DNA of 64,000 nt, from contig NZ_VFAC01000009.1 in the NCBI RefSeq assembly GCF_007644105.1, forward strand, positions 50,860 to 114,859, written 5' to 3'. The translations under genes were made by a program, and so were the position numbers. Positions 53,457-61,696 of this stretch are shown piece after piece (position 1 is the stretch's first letter; every line of letters starts with the position of its first letter). Source of the stretch: Elioraea rosea (GTDB lineage Bacteria; Pseudomonadota; Alphaproteobacteria; Acetobacterales; Acetobacteraceae). Below the pieces are notes generated by a model. The model was not told where the DNA came from and made no database searches. It saw only the letters and a program-made list of their open reading frames with translations.

Positions 53457-54983
53457 GTGACAACCCTCGTGCGCGCCGATGCCATGCTCGAAGGCTTCGA
53501 ACCCGGCGGCGCGCCGATCCTGCACCGCGACGCGGCGTTCGCGATCGCCGACGGCAGGGTCGCCGCGATCGGTGCATGGGAAACGCTGCGCGCCGCGCAC
53601 GCCGATGCGGCCGTGCTTGGCGGGCCAGGCATGGTCGCGATCCCGGGCCTCGTCAACGCGCACCACCATGTCGGCACGACGCCGTTGCAGCTCGGCTCGC
53701 CCGATCATCCGCTCGAGCTCTGGTTCGCCTCGCGCCTCGGCTTCCGCGACATCGACCTCCGGCTCGACACGCTGTTCTCCGCGCTCGAGATGCTCGCCTC
53801 CGGCGTCACGACCGTGCAGCACCTTCACCCGCGCGTGCCTGGCGGTGTGGACGAGGTCGTCGCCGCAGGCGTGACGGTGACGGATGCCTATCGCGAGATC
53901 GGCATGCGCGCCTCGTACTCGACGGCGCTGCGTGATCAGAACCGTTTGGTCTATGCCGCCGACGCCGAGTTCACCGCCTCGCTCCCGCCGGAGCTCCAGC
54001 CCGCGATGGCGGCCTATTTCCGACGCTTCACCCTGCCGCTTGCCGACCAGGTGGACGTGTTCGAGGGCCTGCGCGCGGCGATTGGGGACGATCCGCTGAT
54101 CAGGCTCCAGCTCGGCCCCGCCAACCTGCACTGGCTGTCGGACCAGGCGCTCGAGACGACGCGCGCGCTCTCCGAGAAGTACGCGATGCCGATGCACATG
54201 CATCTCGTGGAGACCGCCTATCAGAACGAGTACGCGCGGCGGCGCACCGGCGGGAGCGCGCTCGCCCACATCCATCGCCTCGGCCTCGCCGGCCCGCGCC
54301 TGACGATCGGCCATGGCGTCTGGCTGAGCGAGAGCGACATCGAGCTCTGCGCCCATACCGGAACGCGCGTCTGCCACAACTGCTCGAGCAACTTCCGGCT
54401 GAAGTCGGGGATCGCGCCGGTAAACCGGCTGATGCGCGCCGGCGTCGGCATCGCCCTCGGCATGGACGAGGCCGGCATCAACGATGACCGGGACATGCTC
54501 TCGGAGATGCGGCTCGTGCTGCGCACGCATCGCGAGCCGGGCATCGACGCGCCGTGCCCGACGCCCTCGGAGGTGCTGCGCATGGCAACGGAGGGCGGGG
54601 CGGCGACGACGCCGTTCGGCGACACGATCGGCCGCCTGTCGCCCGGCGCCTGGGCCGATTGCGTGCTCTTCGACTGGGACGAGGTCACGCGTCCCTGGCA
54701 GAACCCGGCCATCCCGATGCTCGACGTGCTGGTGCAGCGCGCCAAGGCAGCCGCGGTGAAGACCGTCATGGTCGCGGGCGAGGTCGTGTACGAGAACGGT
54801 CGCTTCACGCGCGTCGACCGTGACGCGATCCTCGAGTCGCTCGCGCAATGGTTCGGCCGGAAGCTCACCCAGGCCGAGAAGGACCGCTGGGCGCTCGGCG
54901 AAGCGCTGATGCCGCATGTCCGCGCCTTCTACGACGGCTACGTGAAGACGCCGCTTCCGCGCGGCGGCCCGGTTCTCGGCTGA
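53457..54983 (+). CDS. Amidohydrolase (8-oxoguanine deaminase/ATZ-TRZ-like)
   Basis: A 508-residue metal-dependent hydrolase starting at GTG 53457. Metal ligands are visible as NAHHH near residue 70, HMHLVETAY, IGHGVWLSESDI and the Asp in ALGMDEAGINDDRDM. The GMDE sequence replaces the more common G-T/V-D-G of chlorohydrolases, marking a distinct subgroup; the Cys-rich VCHNCSSNFRLKSG is shared with deaminases. It probably deaminates or dechlorinates a nitrogen heterocycle. The substrate cannot be fixed. It is 4 bases upstream of rlmH and likely co-transcribed. Confidence 0.8.
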   Translation: MTTLVRADAMLEGFEPGGAPILHRDAAFAIADGRVAAIGAWETLRAAHADAAVLGGPGMVAIPGLVNAHHHVGTTPLQLGSPDHPLELWFASRLGFRDIDLRLDTLFSALEMLASGVTTVQHLHPRVPGGVDEVVAAGVTVTDAYREIGMRASYSTALRDQNRLVYAADAEFTASLPPELQPAMAAYFRRFTLPLADQVDVFEGLRAAIGDDPLIRLQLGPANLHWLSDQALETTRALSEKYAMPMHMHLVETAYQNEYARRRTGGSALAHIHRLGLAGPRLTIGHGVWLSESDIELCAHTGTRVCHNCSSNFRLKSGIAPVNRLMRAGVGIALGMDEAGINDDRDMLSEMRLVLRTHREPGIDAPCPTPSEVLRMATEGGAATTPFGDTIGRLSPGAWADCVLFDWDEVTRPWQNPAIPMLDVLVQRAKAAAVKTVMVAGEVVYENGRFTRVDRDAILESLAQWFGRKLTQAEKDRWALGEALMPHVRAFYDGYVKTPLPRGGPVLG

Positions 54984-54987
54984 CGCA

Positions 54988-55455
54988 GTGGCGCGGCTCG
55001 TCGTCATCGCCGTCGGCCGCGCCCCGGCCTCCGCACCGGAGGCGATGCTGTTCGCCCGCTACGCCGCGCGACTGCGCCCCGCACTCGGGCTGGTCGAGCT
55101 CGCCGACGGCAAGGGCAGCCCGGCGGAGATAAAGCGGCGCGAAGGGGCCGCCATCCTCGCCGCCCTCCCCGCCGGCGCGGCGCTCGTGGTGCTCGACCAG
55201 GGCGGCGTGGCGGAGGCGACGGAAGGCTTCGCCGCCAGGCTCGGACGGTGGCGCGAGGCCGGCCAGGCGGTAGCTTTCGCGATCGGCGGGGCGGAGGGGC
55301 ATGACCGTCCGGTGCTCGAGCAGGCCACGCATGTGATGAGCCTCGGCCCGGCGACCTGGCCGCATCTTCTCGCCCGGGCGATGCTCGCGGAGCAGATCTT
55401 CCGCGCCGACAGCATCCTGCGTGGCCACCCCTATCACCGCTCGGGCAGGCCATAG
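54988..55455 (+). CDS. rlmH: 23S rRNA (pseudouridine1915-N3)-methyltransferase RlmH
   Basis: A 155-residue SPOUT methyltransferase that methylates pseudouridine 1915 of 23S rRNA on 70S ribosomes. The trefoil-knot SAM site FAIGGAEGHD, SLGPATWPHLLARAMLAEQI and the C-terminal GHPYHR are diagnostic. The start is a GTG at 54988, 4 bases after the amidohydrolase stop. In many bacteria rlmH is next to rsfS and nadD; here it lies about 54 kb from the fused nadD-rsfS gene. Confidence 0.93.
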   Translation: MARLVVIAVGRAPASAPEAMLFARYAARLRPALGLVELADGKGSPAEIKRREGAAILAALPAGAALVVLDQGGVAEATEGFAARLGRWREAGQAVAFAIGGAEGHDRPVLEQATHVMSLGPATWPHLLARAMLAEQIFRADSILRGHPYHRSGRP

Positions 55456-55526
55456 CCCCGGAAGCGATAGTCAGGCCGGATCATTCCGGGCACAGTGCAT
55501 CCACAACCTATGGTGGAGTCCGCGCG

Positions 55527-56162
55527 ATGGCCTGGAGCCTCGACAAGTTCGCCTCAACCCCCGCCGCACTGACCAAGAAGCTCGCGATCACCGTTGCGGG
55601 CTTCAATGCGAACAACGCGCCGTTCAACCAACAGTTGACGATCTGCACGGACACCTACGCGATCGTCGACTACGGCAAGGGGCCGGAGGGAACCGCGGCG
55701 GTGACGGGCGAATCTGGCCAGCAGGTGGACGTGACCTGCGCCAAGGGCATGGGCGGCAACGCCTACCTCCTCCCCTGGGCATCGAACACGATGTGCGTCT
55801 GCGAGGTGCAGCAGAAGCACGACCTGTTCTTCACCTACCGGCTGAACGCCTGCGGGATCATCATCTCCGGTGGCCGCTGCAACCCGACCGTCGTGCACTG
55901 CAACACCAAGTCCGACAGCATTCCGGTGACGTTCGACACGGCGGTGATGGGCGCGGCCTATCGCGGCATCTACGTGCGGATGGCCCAGGCGCTCGAGGCG
56001 ATCGGCATCGGCGACCCGGCGAACCGGACGGTGTTCGCGCCCGGCGACCATGGCTATGTCGGCATGGCCGGGGTGTGGGGCGTCAAGTCCGGGGGGAAGT
56101 GGGATTTCTACGCCAATGTCTGGGGCACCGGCTCGGCCACGGTGGTGAAGCTCTGGCCGTGA
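55527..56162 (+). CDS. Unknown Cys-rich protein with a CNF-deamidase-like Cys/His spacing
   Basis: A 211-residue protein of no recognised family. GGTGGAG lies 8 bases before the ATG and a terminator follows, so the gene looks real. There is no signal peptide or membrane segment. It has eight Cys and a largely beta-type sequence. Cys109 (in RLNACGII) and His124 (in TVVHCN) are 15 residues apart, within small-residue-rich strands. The same spacing separates the catalytic Cys866 and His881 of Escherichia coli CNF1. A deamidase-type fold is therefore a possibility, not a call. The C-terminus is rich in aromatic and Gly residues (GKWDFYANVWGTG). Confidence 0.65.
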   Translation: MAWSLDKFASTPAALTKKLAITVAGFNANNAPFNQQLTICTDTYAIVDYGKGPEGTAAVTGESGQQVDVTCAKGMGGNAYLLPWASNTMCVCEVQQKHDLFFTYRLNACGIIISGGRCNPTVVHCNTKSDSIPVTFDTAVMGAAYRGIYVRMAQALEAIGIGDPANRTVFAPGDHGYVGMAGVWGVKSGGKWDFYANVWGTGSATVVKLWP

Positions 56163-56167
56163 ATGAG

Positions 56168-56196
56168 AAAGGGGCGGCACGAGGCCGCCCCTGCTT
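56168..56196. terminator. Bidirectional terminator between the unknown protein gene and ctrA
   Basis: GGGGCGGC at 56172-56179 pairs perfectly with GCCGCCCC at 56185-56192 around a 5-base loop. On the minus strand it is followed by TTTCTC, better suited to ending ctrA transcripts; the plus side has a weak T content. It lies between the two convergent stop codons. Confidence 0.7.
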
Positions 56197-56214
56197 CACA
56201 GCTCGGCGCCTGGC

Positions 56215-56916
56215 TCAGGCCATGGCGAGGCGGGCGTCGCTGCTCCCCGGCTCGCGCAGGATGTAGCCGCGGCCCCATACCGTCCCGATCAGGTTCGGGC
56301 TGCCGGCCGTGGCGAGCTTCTTCCGGAGCTTGCAGACGAACACGTCGACGATCTTGATCTCGGGCTCGTCCATGCCGCCGTACAGATGCGTCAGGATCGC
56401 CTCCTTCGACAGCACCATGCCCTTGCGGGTCATCATGAGCTGGAGGATCGCCTGCTCCTTGCCGGTCAGGTGCACGTGGCGGCCGTTCACCTTGCAGTCG
56501 TGGGACTTGAGGTCCATCTCGACCGGCCCGGCGCGGAGCGTCTGGTCGGCGAAACCCGAGGCGCGGCGGACGATGGCAAGCAGGCGTGCCACCAGTTCCT
56601 GCGGCTCGAAGGGTTTGGTCAGGAAGTCGTCCGCGCCGAGGGTGATGCCCTTCACGCGGGTTGCGGTGTCGCCATGGCCCGAGAGCATCAGGATGGGCGT
56701 GGTGATCCGGGCGGTGCGGACGCGGCGGACGAATTCGAGCCCGTCCATGTCCGGCAGCATCCGGTCGAGCACCACCGCGTCATAGGTATAGGTGCGGAGA
56801 TGGTCGAGGCCATCCTCGCCGCTTCCGGCGATGTCGGTCGTGATCCGATGCCCGCTGAGAAGCGCGGCAACCGAGCGTGCAACAACCAGTTCGTCTTCAA
56901 CGAGCAGGATACGCAT
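56215..56916 (-). CDS. ctrA: CtrA-type response regulator
   Basis: A 233-residue OmpR-family regulator. The receiver has acidic Glu7/Asp8, phospho-acceptor Asp51 in VVLDRMLPDMDG, and TKPFEP. The DNA-binding half contains VNGRHVHLTGKEQ and LYGGMDEPEIKIVDVFVCKL, which is nearly the CtrA hallmark sequence. CtrA governs cell cycle, motility or gene transfer agents in Alphaproteobacteria. The receiver differs noticeably from Caulobacter CtrA, so it may be a divergent orthologue or a paralogue. GGAGGGG precedes the ATG. Repeated GCTACCT heptamers lie in its leader at 56928 and 56951. Confidence 0.87.
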   Translation of the reverse strand: MRILLVEDELVVARSVAALLSGHRITTDIAGSGEDGLDHLRTYTYDAVVLDRMLPDMDGLEFVRRVRTARITTPILMLSGHGDTATRVKGITLGADDFLTKPFEPQELVARLLAIVRRASGFADQTLRAGPVEMDLKSHDCKVNGRHVHLTGKEQAILQLMMTRKGMVLSKEAILTHLYGGMDEPEIKIVDVFVCKLRKKLATAGSPNLIGTVWGRGYILREPGSSDARLAMA

Positions 56917-56927
56917 CTACCCCTCCA

Positions 56928-56965
56928 GCTACCTGCCTCACCAGGTGCCCGCTACCTTAGGTAGC
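56928..56965. promoter_or_regulatory. Heptamer repeat and palindrome upstream of ctrA
   Basis: GCTACCT occurs at 56928-56934 and again at 56951-56957, and its complement AGGTAGC follows at 56959-56965, so the last two form a perfect 15-base palindrome. The set lies 12-49 bases ahead of the ctrA start codon. It looks like an operator with one full and one half site, but the binding protein is unknown. Confidence 0.4.
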
Positions 56966-57145
56966 ATATACCGACACGCTTCTGCCCAGGATTGTTTTGG
57001 CCAGGACCACGCATCCGCATTGGGCGCTTAAGGAGCTTTTCAGGGAAACCTTAACGCATGGTTGAGAGACCCCCATGCACGCATGCATTTTCACGCTGCG
57101 GCGTGGATGCGGCTCAGGCCGGCCTCATGCCATGCTCTCCGCCGC

Positions 57146-57814
57146 ATGCTCCCGTACGATGCCTTCTCAACCTTCCTCCTCGTGTTTCCGGCGCTGTTCA
57201 GCATCGTCAACCCCGTGGCGGGCGCCTTCCTGTTCCACGAGGCGACGAAATGGCGCCCCGTCGCCGAGCAGGCGCGGCTCGCCCGAACCGTGGCGCTGTA
57301 CAGCCTCATCGTCATGCTGGTCGCGATGTGGGGCGGCTCGCTGGTGCTGAACCTATTCGGCATCTCGATCGCCGCGCTCAGGATCGCCGGCGGGCTCGTC
57401 GTGTCGCTCTGGGCCTGGTCGATCCTCTCGGCCCCGGAGGCGCGGGAGGAGCGCAAGCGGGGCGAGGCGGCCCCGGCCGCGGAGGGGGAGGACGTGGCCT
57501 TCTTCCCGCTGACCCTTCCCTTCACCACCGGGCCGGGAACGATCGCGGTCGCCATCGCGCTCGGCTCCTCCCGACCCGCCGGGGCGGACGCGCTGACGGC
57601 CTACGTTCTCGGCGCGACGGCCGCGACGCTCGCGATGGCCGCCTCGATCTGGCTCGGCTACCTCTATGCGGGGCGGATCGCGGGCATGCTCGGCCGCTCG
57701 GGCAGCCGAACGCTGACGCGTCTCTCTGCCTTCCTTCTTCTCGCCGTCGGCGTGCAGATCACGATCGCCGGGGTGACGGACGTGCTCGGCCCGCTTCTCG
57801 CGGCGCGGCGCTGA
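57146..57814 (+). CDS. MarC family membrane protein
   Basis: A 222-residue protein with six transmembrane segments. It starts MLPYDAFSTFLLVFPALFSI and has NPVAGAFLF in helix 1 and FFPLTLPFTTGPGTIAVAIA in the middle, the two symmetric Pro-containing motifs of MarC proteins. The original link to multiple antibiotic resistance was withdrawn and the function is unknown. ATG 57146 is chosen because the family begins just before helix 1; ATG 57062 would add an atypical basic stretch. The cytoplasmic loop after helix 3 is Glu-rich. Confidence 0.85.
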   Translation: MLPYDAFSTFLLVFPALFSIVNPVAGAFLFHEATKWRPVAEQARLARTVALYSLIVMLVAMWGGSLVLNLFGISIAALRIAGGLVVSLWAWSILSAPEAREERKRGEAAPAAEGEDVAFFPLTLPFTTGPGTIAVAIALGSSRPAGADALTAYVLGATAATLAMAASIWLGYLYAGRIAGMLGRSGSRTLTRLSAFLLLAVGVQITIAGVTDVLGPLLAARR

Positions 57815-57822
57815 AAAAGCGA

Positions 57823-57899
57823 AGGGCGCGCCGCGGCCTGGAGCAGCGCCCGATCTGATGGTTCCATCAGATCGGGGCGTGCTCTGGCGGACGCGCCCT
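57823..57899. repeat. Nested long palindrome between convergent genes, possible REP-like element
   Basis: The core arms 57841-57861 and 57864-57884 match at 18 of 21 positions around TT, including a perfect 13-base arm CCCGATCTGATGG. Outside them AGGGCGCG (57823-57830) pairs with CGCGCCCT (57892-57899). It lies between the convergent marC and tctC-like stops, so it may end transcription, but the core is longer and more perfect than needed and resembles an intergenic repeat. Confidence 0.65.
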
Positions 57900-57917
57900 C
57901 CCGGATCTGCCGCGGCG

Positions 57918-58895
57918 TCAGCCTTCGGCGCGGATGTCGTACTTCTTCACGATCGCCGCCCAGCGCTCGGCTTCGGCATCGACGAACTGCTGAAGCTCCT
58001 GCGGCGAACCGGCCACCACGTCTGCCGCCTGTTCGCCGATGCGCCGGGTGATCTCCGGATCGCGCAGGACGGTCGTGACCTTCTCGTGCATAGCCTTCAC
58101 GATCGGCTCCGGCGTGCCCTTCGGCCCGAATACCGCCCACCAGGTATAGGCCTCGAAGCCCGGCGCGACCGTCTCCGACAGCGTCGGCACGTCTGGCAGG
58201 TCGCGCCAGCGCTCCTTGCTCGTCACGGCGAGGATGCGCATCCGACCCGCCCGGATGTGCGGCATCGGCAGGAAGAGGTTGGTCATGTAAGAGGGCACGT
58301 GGCCGGCGAGCGCGTCCTGCATCGCCGGTCCGCCGCCGCGATACGGCACGTGCGTCACCTTGAAGCCCGCGGCGTCGGCGAGCTGCGTCATCGCGAGATG
58401 CGCGAGCGTGCCAGCGCCCGAGGTCGCGTAGTTGATGCTTTCGGGGTCCTTCTTCGCGGCCGCGACATAATCCTGGATCGTCTGCCACGGCGTGGAGGGG
58501 TGGACGACGAGCGCCATCGGCCCACGCGCGACGAGGGTGACGGGTGCGAAATCCTTGATCCCGTCATAGGGCAGGCGCATCAGCGCGGGGTTCACCGCGT
58601 GCGTGTCGAAGGCCAGGAGCCACGTGTAGCCATCGGCCGGGGCGCGGGCGACCTCGCCGGCGCCGATCGAGCCGGAGGCGCCGCCCCGGTTCTCGATGAC
58701 GAGCGGGCGGCCGAGCGCGTCGTTCAGCTTCTGCTGGATGATCCGCGCGATGCCGTCGGTCGAGCCGCCGGGCGGCCAGCCGACGATGAGGCGCACCGGG
58801 CGGTCGGGCCAGGCGCCCTGGGCACGGGCCCCGGCAATCGGCAGCGAGGATGCGGCACCGACGCCGGCAAGCAGCGTACGACGAGAGATGCTCAT
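57918..58895 (-). CDS. TctC/Bug-family tricarboxylate transporter binding protein (orphan)
   Basis: A 325-residue periplasmic binding protein with a Tat-type signal (SISRRTLLAGVG). WPDRPVRLIVGWPPGGSTDG and GGASGSIGAGEVARAPADGYT are Bug-family hallmarks, as is VPYRGGGPAMQDALAGHV. Such proteins usually capture carboxylates. GGGAGG lies about 10 bases before ATG 58895. No TctA or TctB membrane genes are nearby, so it is an orphan, as is common in this family, and may serve another transporter or a signalling role. Confidence 0.88.
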   Translation of the reverse strand: MSISRRTLLAGVGAASSLPIAGARAQGAWPDRPVRLIVGWPPGGSTDGIARIIQQKLNDALGRPLVIENRGGASGSIGAGEVARAPADGYTWLLAFDTHAVNPALMRLPYDGIKDFAPVTLVARGPMALVVHPSTPWQTIQDYVAAAKKDPESINYATSGAGTLAHLAMTQLADAAGFKVTHVPYRGGGPAMQDALAGHVPSYMTNLFLPMPHIRAGRMRILAVTSKERWRDLPDVPTLSETVAPGFEAYTWWAVFGPKGTPEPIVKAMHEKVTTVLRDPEITRRIGEQAADVVAGSPQELQQFVDAEAERWAAIVKKYDIRAEG

Positions 58896-58990
58896 TCGGA
58901 CAAACCTCCCTGCGGCGGCCATTCGCGGCCCCGCTTCGACACCGGCACATAATGCGGAATGCGAATGCGGCCAAGAGTGCTCGGCTCGGC

Positions 58991-59959
58991 TCAGCTTCCG
59001 AGCAGTGCCTTGGCCAGTGCCGTGCCGCTGTCCCAGGCGTGTTCGGCCCGGCTGCCGAGGCACCAGTCGCCGCACGCGCCGATGCCGGCGGCCGCGTCCG
59101 CGAGGCAGGGAGCGCCGAGAGGCGCTTCCACGAGCGCGTAGCGCCATCGATGGGCCGCCCCGTGCAGCACCGCCGGAAGTGGCCCGGTGAGCGCGCCGAG
59201 TTCGGCGAGCAGGAGCGATGCGACCTCGTCCGGCTTCCGCTCGAGGTGGGCGCGCGACCAGTCGGGCCCGGCATGGACCACCCAGCATTCCGCTTCGGCC
59301 GAGCGGCCGGGCTTGGCCGAATCGCGGGCAGCCCAGGCAATCGCGCCCGAGGCGGGGCGAAGCGTGTCCGGTGCCGCGAGCCGCTCGGCGAAGGCCGCGA
59401 GAAGTGCCCAGCACGGCGCGACGCGGACCGAAGCGAGCCTGGCGGAGAGCTCGGCTGGAAGGAGCGGCACGGCCTGAGGATGCGGCACCGCGACGGCGAT
59501 GGCATCGAACGGCCCCGCGCGCTCGGGCGGGCTCTCTGGTGCCGGGGCGCGCGCGAGATCGCCCGCGTGGTGGGCGACGTGCCAGCCATCGTTGTCGCGC
59601 GAGAGACCGATGACGCTTCTCGAGGCCGCGACATCGAGCCCGGCAGCGAGCGCCCGAGGCAGCGCCGACATCCCCGGCGCGCCGACATGCGCCCCCTCCC
59701 GGTCTGCCACCTCCGGCCATTGCACGGCATGCGCGGCGAGCACAGCGCCGAAGCCGTCGCCACGCGCCGTCAGGTATTGCGCGCCGTGATCGAAGCCGAG
59801 GCGCCTCCCTTCCGCTTCCACCCGGCGCGTCGCGAGCCGCCCGCCGGGCGAGCGCCCCTTGTCGAACACGCGCACGGCAACGCCCGCCTCGGCGAGCGCG
59901 CGGGCGCAGGCGAGGCCGGCCAGCCCCGCGCCGACGACGGCGGCACTGCGGATCGGCAC
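58991..59959 (-). CDS. Renalase-like NAD(P)/FAD-dependent oxidoreductase
   Basis: A 322-residue flavoprotein. The N-terminal AAVVGAGLAGLACARAL binds FAD, followed by KGRSPGGRLATRR and the FDHGAQYLTAR block found in bacterial renalase-like proteins. The C-terminal GIGACGDWCLGSRAEHAWDSG closes the FAD site. Bacterial renalases oxidise off-isomers of NAD(P)H (2- and 6-dihydro forms) to NAD(P)+, a repair role that may apply here. The start at 59959 is directly before the Rossmann motif. It is 4 bases downstream of a small membrane-protein gene. Confidence 0.82.
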   Translation of the reverse strand: MPIRSAAVVGAGLAGLACARALAEAGVAVRVFDKGRSPGGRLATRRVEAEGRRLGFDHGAQYLTARGDGFGAVLAAHAVQWPEVADREGAHVGAPGMSALPRALAAGLDVAASRSVIGLSRDNDGWHVAHHAGDLARAPAPESPPERAGPFDAIAVAVPHPQAVPLLPAELSARLASVRVAPCWALLAAFAERLAAPDTLRPASGAIAWAARDSAKPGRSAEAECWVVHAGPDWSRAHLERKPDEVASLLLAELGALTGPLPAVLHGAAHRWRYALVEAPLGAPCLADAAAGIGACGDWCLGSRAEHAWDSGTALAKALLGS

Positions 59960-59963
59960 GCGC

Positions 59964-60200
59964 TCAGGACTTGCGGAGCACGCGGCCGAGATAGATGAGG
60001 ATCACCGCCCCGAGCGTCGCGGTGATGATCTCGCCGATGAAGCCAACGGCGGCGAACCCAACGATGCGGAGCGTGAAGCCGCCGACGAAGGCGCCAACGA
60101 CGCCAAGCACGAGGTTGCCGAGCAGGCCGAACCCCTCGCCCTTCATCAGCCAACCGGCAAGCCAGCCGGCCAGCAGGCCGACGATCAGGAACCCGATCAT
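59964..60200 (-). CDS. GlsB/YeaQ/YmgE family stress-response membrane protein
   Basis: A 78-residue transglycosylase-associated-type protein with three hydrophobic segments (about 2-19, 26-48 and 53-74) and the family glycine pattern GLLAGWLAGWLMKGEG and LVLGVVGAFVGGF. No enzymatic activity is known; homologues respond to acid or osmotic stress. ATG 60200 fits the family start. It lies just upstream of the renalase-like gene on the same strand (4-base gap), so the two are probably one transcript. Confidence 0.82.
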   Translation of the reverse strand: MIGFLIVGLLAGWLAGWLMKGEGFGLLGNLVLGVVGAFVGGFTLRIVGFAAVGFIGEIITATLGAVILIYLGRVLRKS

Positions 60201-60299
60201 CCGGTGATTACCCCTTCTCGGTATTGCGACCTCGTTCGCGGCAGGGATCGTGGGTGCAGCCGGCGTCTTCCGCAAGGCACCGCCTCGCGGCCCCGCGCC

Positions 60300-61199
60300 T
60301 CACTCCTCGGACAGGAGCAGCCGCCGCGCGGTTTCGAGGTCGGCCTTCGCCGCCTCGCTCAGCACGGGGAAGCGCAGGTCGAGGTCATCGAGCGCGGCTG
60401 CCACGGCGGCGCAGACGACGAGCCTCGTGAACCACTTGTTGTCGGCCGGCACAACGTACCAGGGCGCATGCGGCGCGGCGGTGGCGCGGATCGCCTGCTC
60501 GTAGGCTGCCTGGTAGTCGTTCCAGTGCGCACGCTCCGCGACGTCGCCCATCGAGAACTTCCAGTTCTTCTCCGGTTCGTCGATGCGTTCGAGGAAGCGC
60601 TTGCGCTGTTCCTCCTTCGAGACGTGCAGGAAGAACTTCAGCACCACCATCCCCTGGTTGAAGAGGTAGCGCTCATAGGCCGCGATGTCGGCCAGCCGCT
60701 GGTCCCAGATGCGCTTGCCGAGCCGTTCCTGCGGCAGTTTCTGCGCGGTGAGGATCTTCGGGTGCACGCGGACCACCAGAACTTCCTCGTACCAGGAGCG
60801 GTTGTGGATACCGATGCGCCCGCGTTCGGGTAGGGCGTCCTGGTGACGCCAGAGGAAATCGTGGTCGAGCGCCTCCGGGCCGGGGTGCTTGAAGCTCGTC
60901 ACCTGGCAGCCCTGGGGGTTCACGCCCGACATCACGTGCTTGATCGTGCTGTCCTTCCCGGCCGCGTCCATCGCCTGGAACATCAGCAGCATCGAGTACC
61001 GGTCGTCGGCGTAGAGCTTCTCCTGCTGCGCGGCGAGGAACTCGGTTCCGGTGCCGAGCAGCGTCTTCGCGTCGTCCTTGTCGAGCTTGATCCCGGCCGT
61101 GTCGGCCGGGTCGATCTGCTTCAGGCGGAACTTCCTGCCGTCCTCGATGCGGTAGCGGTCGAGCAGCTTGCGCGTGCGCTTGTCGAGCGTCCTGGCCAT
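60300..61199 (-). CDS. Polyphosphate kinase 2 (PPK2) family protein
   Basis: A 299-residue P-loop phosphotransferase moving phosphate between polyphosphate and nucleotides. Walker A is in FQAMDAAGKDSTIKHVMSG, NPQGCQVTSFKHP follows, IGIHNRSWYEEVLVVRVHP contains the second acidic/Arg region, and FFLHVSKEEQRKRFLERIDE forms the lid. The FKHP and SWYEEV forms match the 'PPK2-related' group that often phosphorylates AMP or ADP. ATG 61199 gives the family start. It is monocistronic, with no ppk1 or ppx gene nearby. Confidence 0.88.
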   Translation of the reverse strand: MARTLDKRTRKLLDRYRIEDGRKFRLKQIDPADTAGIKLDKDDAKTLLGTGTEFLAAQQEKLYADDRYSMLLMFQAMDAAGKDSTIKHVMSGVNPQGCQVTSFKHPGPEALDHDFLWRHQDALPERGRIGIHNRSWYEEVLVVRVHPKILTAQKLPQERLGKRIWDQRLADIAAYERYLFNQGMVVLKFFLHVSKEEQRKRFLERIDEPEKNWKFSMGDVAERAHWNDYQAAYEQAIRATAAPHAPWYVVPADNKWFTRLVVCAAVAAALDDLDLRFPVLSEAAKADLETARRLLLSEE

Positions 61200-61291
61200 T
61201 CCCGGTTCCCTGAGACGACGGTTCGTTTCGTGCGAGCATCGCCCGCCCCGTCGCCCCGCGGCAAGCCACACGGTGCGCGGGGCGGTCCGCC

Positions 61292-61696
61292 TCAGGCCAC
61301 GTCGTGCGCGTGCGCCTTGAGGGCCTCGAGCGTGCAGACCGCGAGTGTCGCCTCATGCGTGGCGGCGAGCACCACGCGCGGCGCCTCGCCTGCCTCCAGC
61401 GCCTCCTGCCAGCGCGCCGCGCAGAGGCACCAGCGATCGCCCGCGACGAGGCCGGGGAACCCGTATTCGGGGCGCGGCGTCGACAGGTCGTTGCCGGACG
61501 CCTTCGAGAAGGCGAGGAACCGCTCTGTCATCACCGCGCAGACCGTGTGCAGCCCGACATCCCTCGGCTCGGTGTTGCAGCACCCGTCCCGAAGCCAGCC
61601 TGTGAGCGGGTCGTGCGAGCAGGCGACAAGGGGCAGCCCGAGCACGTTGCGTGCCCCGCCTCCGCCGTCCCGCTTCGGCTCACCGTCTCTCGGCAT
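61292..61696 (-). CDS. DUF2237 family protein
   Basis: A 134-residue protein whose whole length is a DUF2237 domain: NVLGLPLVACSHDPLTGW, RDGCCNT, DVGLHTVCAVMTERFLAFSK, GNDLSTPRPEYGFPGL, GDRWCLCAARW and VVLAATHEATL. The Cys and His residues are strongly conserved, suggesting a metal site, but no function is known. ATG 61696 starts close to the domain. It is divergent from the metallo-hydrolase gene and lies 92 bases upstream of PPK2 on the same strand. Confidence 0.85.
   Translation of the reverse strand: MPRDGEPKRDGGGGARNVLGLPLVACSHDPLTGWLRDGCCNTEPRDVGLHTVCAVMTERFLAFSKASGNDLSTPRPEYGFPGLVAGDRWCLCAARWQEALEAGEAPRVVLAATHEATLAVCTLEALKAHAHDVA

Noticed and set aside
57028..57054. CtrA box (TTAA-N7-TTAA) upstream of ctrA
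   Set aside because: The two TTAA tracts are 19 bases apart, not 7, so the consensus box is not met.
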